From the NCBI GenBank assembly GCA_944474755.1, contig OX104113.1:63570074-63634073 (forward strand): DNA of 64,000 nucleotides. Direction: 5' to 3'. The first letter of the stretch is position 1. Each line of letters opens with the position of its first letter. This document shows, in pieces, positions 60,301-64,000 of this stretch. The notes under the pieces were generated by a model that saw only the letters and a program-made list of their open reading frames with translations, made no database searches and was not told the origin of the DNA. This DNA is from Limnoperna fortunei (taxonomy: Eukaryota; Mollusca; Bivalvia; Mytilida; Modiolidae). Position numbers and translations under genes: made by a program.

Positions 60301-60935
60301 GTTGACAAAACACGTGATCTATAGTAGACGAACTACCTAAACCACTCGGCGCCAAGGCCACCTCTATAAATGATTTTCAAAAAGATATATGAACTTATTA
60401 AATTATAATTTATTATTATTTCTACTATTAATAAATATCAAAACCTTATTAGGTAATTACTTAGGATGTAAACAACATAGCTGGCACAAACTTCACAGCA
60501 TACCATCTACAGACCATGAGCTTTAAACACGTGCCGTCCATCTATAAACTCTTCTACTGACCAGCTAAAACTGACATATCGTGCGTCTTTAAGGGAAGGA
60601 GATATTCCTTTATGGTTGTCTACCATATAATAGAATATAGTTTTTTTGGCTTGTTTGAATTTTCAGCTTTATCCATGCGTTCAATTTGTATTGGACAATG
60701 GTCAGAGGTTCCGGTGTGAATGGCCGACCTTCAGAAAGACTGCTAGCAGTTCTTTTTAATTAAGAGTCTAGCATACTTCATCCAAGTCAAACTCGAACTA
60801 AAAGCATCGGTGTTGTCACAATTGTCTAGAAAGACATACCTATTTATTTGCATTTGCTTTCCTTTCAGGCTTGTGTATAGCTGGATGGCAAAGGAGCCGG
60901 TATCACAGACTGAAACTGTTGTTGATGTTAGTTAG
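57313..60935 (+). CDS. SLC46-family (PCFT-like) transporter, four coding exons
   Basis: Major-facilitator carrier of the SLC46 group (proton-coupled folate transporter and relatives). Coding exons: 57313-58432, 59560-59643, 59913-60069, 60869-60935; each has a GT donor (GTAAGT/GTAAAT) and AG acceptor, and the joined frame is open to TAG, giving 475 aa, the usual family length. TM1 starts near residue 31 (VPLEIISVLHFIPMM). The first outside loop (about 55-95) has Cys74 and two N-glycosylation sequons (Asn76, Asn82). The MFS signature GAIADVFGRKP is at 115-125. A cytosolic loop at 250-278 is basic. PLCW is at 308-311, where family members carry the partner Cys. The last TMs come from exons 2-4. 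N-terminal EEDPLI (6-11) fits an acidic di-leucine endolysosomal sorting signal. The A1/A2/A3-like paralogue and substrate cannot be told by eye. Confidence 0.9.
58514..58776 (+). mobile_element. Intact tRNA-derived SINE in SLC46 intron 1
   Basis: The best-preserved copy in the window: head GGGCCTCGGTGGCCGAGTGG, B-box TGCGGGTTCGATTCTCACTG, middle TTAATTGACAAGGATTGCC, tail GCTGAAAGTGGCGTTAAAAC, then a run of about 14 A. It is flanked by a perfect 14-bp target-site duplication TCAACTAAATATAG (58500-58513 and 58777-58790). SINEs are copied by a partner LINE. It can serve as the reference for the 263-bp family. Confidence 0.97.
59064..59160. mobile_element. Short fold-back element in SLC46 intron 1
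   Basis: The ends AGTACATTTTGACCTAGCA and GCTAGGTCAAAATGTACT pair over about 18 bp, separated by an AT-rich loop of about 55 bp. Non-coding. Confidence 0.8.
59289..59372 (+). repeat. Direct repeat in SLC46 intron 1, copy 2
   Basis: Matches 56838-56925 in the same orientation (TTTTACTGCCGTTATA ... GCGAGGGTACGATTATTCGT). Confidence 0.8.
59560..59643 (+). CDS. SLC46 gene coding exon 2 (84 nt)
   Basis: Acceptor TATATCTTCAG, donor CAAG|GTAAAT. It completes the split Tyr codon from exon 1 and encodes residues about 374-401 (VLVCTMGNATSPLIRSLLS), a Gly/Ser-rich region entering TM11. It is too short to show in a plain frame search. Confidence 0.85.
59913..60069 (+). CDS. SLC46 gene coding exon 3 (157 nt)
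   Basis: Acceptor CTTTTAAACAG, donor CTTT|GTAAGT. Encodes residues about 402-454: GSLFASIGSMELLSTSLAQL followed by the last hydrophobic span (TFMPGLVFLVMAGLLFVAF). The SMELLS region matches the TM11 pattern of SLC46 members. Without splicing, the frame would end at a TAA directly at the donor. Confidence 0.85.
60145..60365 (-). mobile_element. SINE, antisense, in SLC46 intron 3
   Basis: Minus-strand order: GTGGCCTTGGCGCCGAGTGG head, GTTTTGTCAACGCTGAGG, B-box TGCGGTTCGAGTCGAAC, ACAAGGATTGGTTTTCTCCG and AATAAAAACTGGACGCCATG. Well preserved. Orientation is opposite to the host gene. Confidence 0.9.
60660..60830 (-). mobile_element. SINE, decayed, antisense, in SLC46 intron 3
   Basis: On the minus strand the tail TTGAACGCATGGATAAAGC, the middle CTTTCTGAAGGTCGGCC and the B-box-like AGTTCGAGTTTGACTTG keep the family order with heavy substitution. 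It is older than its neighbour at 60145-60365. Confidence 0.55.
60869..60935 (+). CDS. SLC46 gene terminal coding exon (67 nt)
   Basis: Acceptor TGCTTTCCTTTCAG. Encodes the cytosolic tail LVYSWMAKEPVSQTETVVDVS and the TAG stop. The clean phase match supports it, although such a short exon carries little sequence signal. PolyA signals lie at 61053-61062. Confidence 0.75.
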
Positions 60936-61052
60936 TTTAAACATATTTTATTTTCTTTATAATGCACAAAGGATTAAACATAAGTTAAGCAAACTTATGA
61001 AGTATTCTCCTAATACAATATCTGACATCAATATATATAGCATGCAAGTCAT

Positions 61053-61062
61053 AATAAATAAA
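61053..61062 (+). other. PolyA signals of the SLC46 gene
   Basis: Two overlapping AATAAA hexamers about 120 nt after the stop codon. A MITE begins only about 17 bp further on, so the transcript end probably lies at or just inside that element. Confidence 0.5.
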
Positions 61063-61078
61063 ACAACTGTGTTATGAT

Positions 61079-61498
61079 CATCCACACAAGTTAGGGTTTC
61101 TGTGTCCACATGTGTCCACAGGTAGGACATTCCCGGGCTAGAAGTCACTATTTTGATTAGCTACATCATACCTTAATTCATTCACGACATGGTTAGGGGA
61201 TATCCCGATGCCGATTGTAAATAAACCAAACGGATGTGTTGCATAGACCATGTGAAAATCAGTGTATTATGTACAGTAGTGTTAATAGTTTGTTATTACC
61301 GCGTTATTTAGTAGATGCGTTACGTTTTCTTCACACTCAAGAATGATTAAGCACTTGCTTCTTTCAAGCAATTTCATTAGTTGATATTTTGAAGGTTGAC
61401 GTCATACGAAAATCTTCTAGCCCGGGAATTTCCTAGCTAAGTTTGTCAGGGTTTCGTTGACACATGTGAACACAGAAACCCTGACTTGAGAGGATGTG
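61079..61498. mobile_element. MITE family A, copy 2 (~420 bp)
   Basis: The TIRs CATCCACACAAGTTAGGG and CCCTGACTTGAGAGGATG, and the CCCGGGCTAGAAG inner block, match copy 1 at 20156-20426. The centre is about 150 bp longer. The left arm has an internal deletion removing the ACAAACTTAGCTAG part kept on the right. It sits directly behind the SLC46 polyA signal. Confidence 0.85.
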
Positions 61499-61518
61499 TT
61501 ATGATATATAAGGGGTGA

Positions 61519-61620
61519 TATACATGTGTGTGTGCATGTGTGTGTGGATCTTTCAAACATATTAGATTTGTAAAATTTGATTCACAGATCCTCACACACA
61601 CTCATGAGATGTGTATATAA
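61519..61620. repeat. CA/TG-rich inverted repeat
   Basis: ATACATGTGTGTGTGCATG ... TGTGGATCTTT pairs imperfectly with GATCCTCACACACAC ... GTGTATAT. This could be a small MITE or a folded microsatellite. Confidence 0.6.
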
Positions 61621-61792
61621 GTATTTTGATGTTTATGATTCTTAGATCTGTAATATAGAAATGATCTTTATTTTTTCCAGTATATACAAATGGATAAGCG
61701 TAAATAAACTCATTTTCATTGGTGCCTTTAATGAAAATATATATGGTTCTTAACAGGTTAACAAAATGTCAATCATAAGTAATCATCTTTTT

Positions 61793-63890
61793 AGCTCACC
61801 TGACCCAAAGGGTCAGTGTGAGATATTCTCATCACTTTGTGTCCGTCGTAGTCGTCGTCGTCGTCCGTAAACTTTTCACATTTCAGTCTTATTCTCCAAA
61901 ACCACTTGGCCAATTGGAACCAAACAGGAATGTTTATTGGGTGGTTCTTTACAAAGTTTGAGTTTTTGGTGCTGATCAAATATTAAACATGGCTGCCAGA
62001 GCCAAAAATGTCTTCTGATTGGCTGAATTTAAAAAATCTTCTTCTCATAAGCCGCTTGTCAGATTGATTTGAAATATTGCAGAAATGTACCTTAGATGGT
62101 CCTCTACAAAGTTTGAGTTTTTGTGCCAATCCAAAGTCCAAGATGGCCGCCGTCGCAGGACATAGTTTAACATAGGATCCTATGGGAAAAACATTCAAAC
62201 AACTTCTTTTCAGAAACTGTTCCACACAATGAAGCCAAATTATGAAGAAATGATGGTTGGGTAGTTATCTTATTATTTTGGGTTGTTCGAGTCAATTGCA
62301 AATTCAACATTGCTTCCAGGGCAATGCGTTCTGATTGGCTGAATTTCAAAATTCTTCTTCTCATAAACCGTTTGGCAGATATATTTGAAATATTGCAGAT
62401 ATATACCTTAGATGGTCCTCTACAAAGTTTGAGTTTTTATTGCCGATCCAAAACCCAAGATGGCCGCCATCGCAGGACATAGTTTTACTTAGAACTCTAT
62501 GGGAAAAACAAACAAACAACTTCTTTTCAGAAACTGTTCCACACAATGAAGCCAAATTATGAAGAAATGATGGTTGGGTAGTTATCTTATTATTTTGGGT
62601 TGTTCGAGTCAATTGCAAATTCAACATTGCTTCCAGGGCAATGCGTTCTGATTGGCTGAATTTCAAAATTCTTCTTCTCATAAACCGTTTGGCAGATATA
62701 TTTGAAATATTGCAGATATATACCTTAGATGGTCCTCTACAAAGTTTGAGTTTTTATTGCCGATCCAAAACCCAAGATGGCCGCCATCGCAGGACATAGT
62801 TTTACTTAGAACTCTATGGGAAAAACAAACAAACAACTTCTTTTCGGAAACTGTTCCACACAATGAAGCCAAGTTATGAAGAAATGAAGTTTGGATAGTT
62901 ATCTTAATATTTTGAGTTTTTCGAGGCAATTTCAAATTCAACATGGCTTTCGGTGCCACTAATGCGTTATGATTGGCTGAATTTCAAAATTCTTATTCTC
63001 ATAAACCATTTGGCGGATTGATTTGAAATATTGCAGATATGTATCTTGGATGTTCCTCTACAAAGTTTGAGATTTTATTGCCGATCCAAAATCCAAGATG
63101 GCCACTATCGCAGGACTTTAACATACGACCTTATGGGAAAAACATACAATCAACTTCTTCTCAGGAACTGTTTCACGCAGTGAAGCAAAATTATGAAATA
63201 ATGATGGTTGGATACTTATCCTATTATTTTGAGTTTTCGAGCCAATTGCAAATTGAACATGGCTTCCAGGGCCCTTAATGGGTTCTGATTGGCTGAAATT
63301 TCAAAAATCTTCTTTTTATAAACCGCATGCAGATTTATTTGAAATATTGCATAAATGTACCTTAGATGGTCCTCTACAAAGTTTGAGTTTTTTGTGACGA
63401 TCCAAAATCCAAGATGGCCGCCACCCTGGAACACAGCTTAACATATGACCCTATGGGAAAATCATACAAACAGCTTTTATTCCATACAATTAAACCAAAT
63501 AATGCAGGAACTTCAACATTGCTGCCAGAGCTGCACATGCGTTCTCATTTTCTGAAATTTCAAAATGTGTTTCCTCTCAAACTGCTTGACAGAAGGATAT
63601 GTGATATTGTATGGTCCTCTACTAATTTTGAGTTTTTTGTTTGATCCAAAATACAAGATTGCTGCCCCATGGAACATCACTAACCTATGAAAAAACATAA
63701 AACGGCTTTTTCTTATAAACTGTCCTACACTTTTGCTGCTGATTGTAAATTCAACATGGTAACATTTATAGAAGCAGCATCTTCACATAAACTCTTTAGC
63801 ATTTAATATCGAAATTTGCAAGAAAAGTAATGTTTCTTAAAAAAATTTTTGTAAGTCAGGTGAGCGATACAGGCTCTTAAGAGCCTCTAG
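61793..63890 (+). mobile_element. Helitron-like non-autonomous element, copy 2
   Basis: Same termini as 51431-52849: start AGCTCACCTGACCCAAAGGG followed by GTCCGTCGTAGTCGTCGTCG; end GTCAGGTGAGCGATACAGG, hairpin GGCTCTTAAGAGCC, TCTAG, then T. The interior differs: about five to six tandem units near 317 bp, each with an AAGATGGCCGCC motif, TCTGATTGGCTGAA and CCTCTACAAAGTTTGAG. Units at 62203-62519 and 62520-62836 look identical. All minus-strand frames over it are repeat artefacts. Confidence 0.65.
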
Positions 63891-64000
63891 TTTATTTTTT
63901 TTTAAATTAAAGAAGAACAAATTTTCCATTAAATAATAAAAGTTCACAAACAGTCATATTTATTTTGATTTCAACTAGCTTGCTTGCTTTTAAACTTCAG

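Noticed and set aside
61791..63698. Series of similar minus-strand frames (MRRRILKFSQSE...)
   Set aside because: Repeated because of the 317-bp tandem units of the Helitron-like element; the frame is not kept in all units.

Overview
The window is AT-rich eukaryotic (metazoan) nuclear DNA. Genes are split by GT/AG introns and most of the sequence is old and young transposable-element debris. Repeat style points to a bivalve mollusc: many tRNA-headed SINEs with a shared tail, short palindromic MITEs, and the common molluscan 'AGCTCACCTGAC' and 'TACCCCGCGACGAAA' repeats. I infer the class from these repeats and from the lophotrochozoan-looking Pax1/9; the species cannot be fixed from the sequence alone.

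Two host genes are well supported. (1) Pax1/9 on the minus strand (35862-37644) has a 34-nt coding first exon, a phase-1 intron of about 0.93 kb, and a large exon with the whole paired domain and an octapeptide; the model is 283 aa with no homeodomain. (2) An SLC46-family (proton-coupled folate transporter-like) MFS carrier lies on the plus strand (57313-60935). Its four coding exons join in frame at consensus splice sites into a 475-aa, complete-looking protein. A weaker 5' noncoding exon and a polyA signal are also visible.

Layout: 1-18 kb is gene-poor AT-rich DNA with one 21-bp minisatellite at 6.65-7.0 kb. 18-27 kb carries several MITEs, SINEs, a 50-T run and a triplet microsatellite. 28.1-29.2 kb holds two adjacent inverted-repeat elements filled with a 21-bp self-palindromic tandem repeat. 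30.0-31.1 kb is a 5'-truncated LINE with an intact 299-aa C-terminal reading frame. 33.1-34.1 kb is a 25-bp minisatellite invaded by a hairpin MITE and by a SINE. 34.6-40.2 kb, around Pax1/9, has no repeat that I recognise. 40.6-45.8 kb is bounded by about 110-bp inverted repeats and contains degraded, spliced-looking coding pieces. 46-56 kb is repeats, including a 153/154-bp MITE family and a Helitron-like element at 51.4-52.8 kb. 57-61 kb is the SLC46 gene, with SINEs and hairpins in its introns. 61.1-63.9 kb holds another MITE copy and a second, larger Helitron-like element with 317-bp tandem units.

The two genes show no functional link: one is a developmental transcription factor, the other a membrane transporter. 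No rRNA, genuine tRNA gene, CRISPR array or bacterial-type operon is present. The most unusual items are the repeat architectures (28 kb, 33 kb, 40-45 kb, 51 kb and 62 kb) rather than a new protein system.
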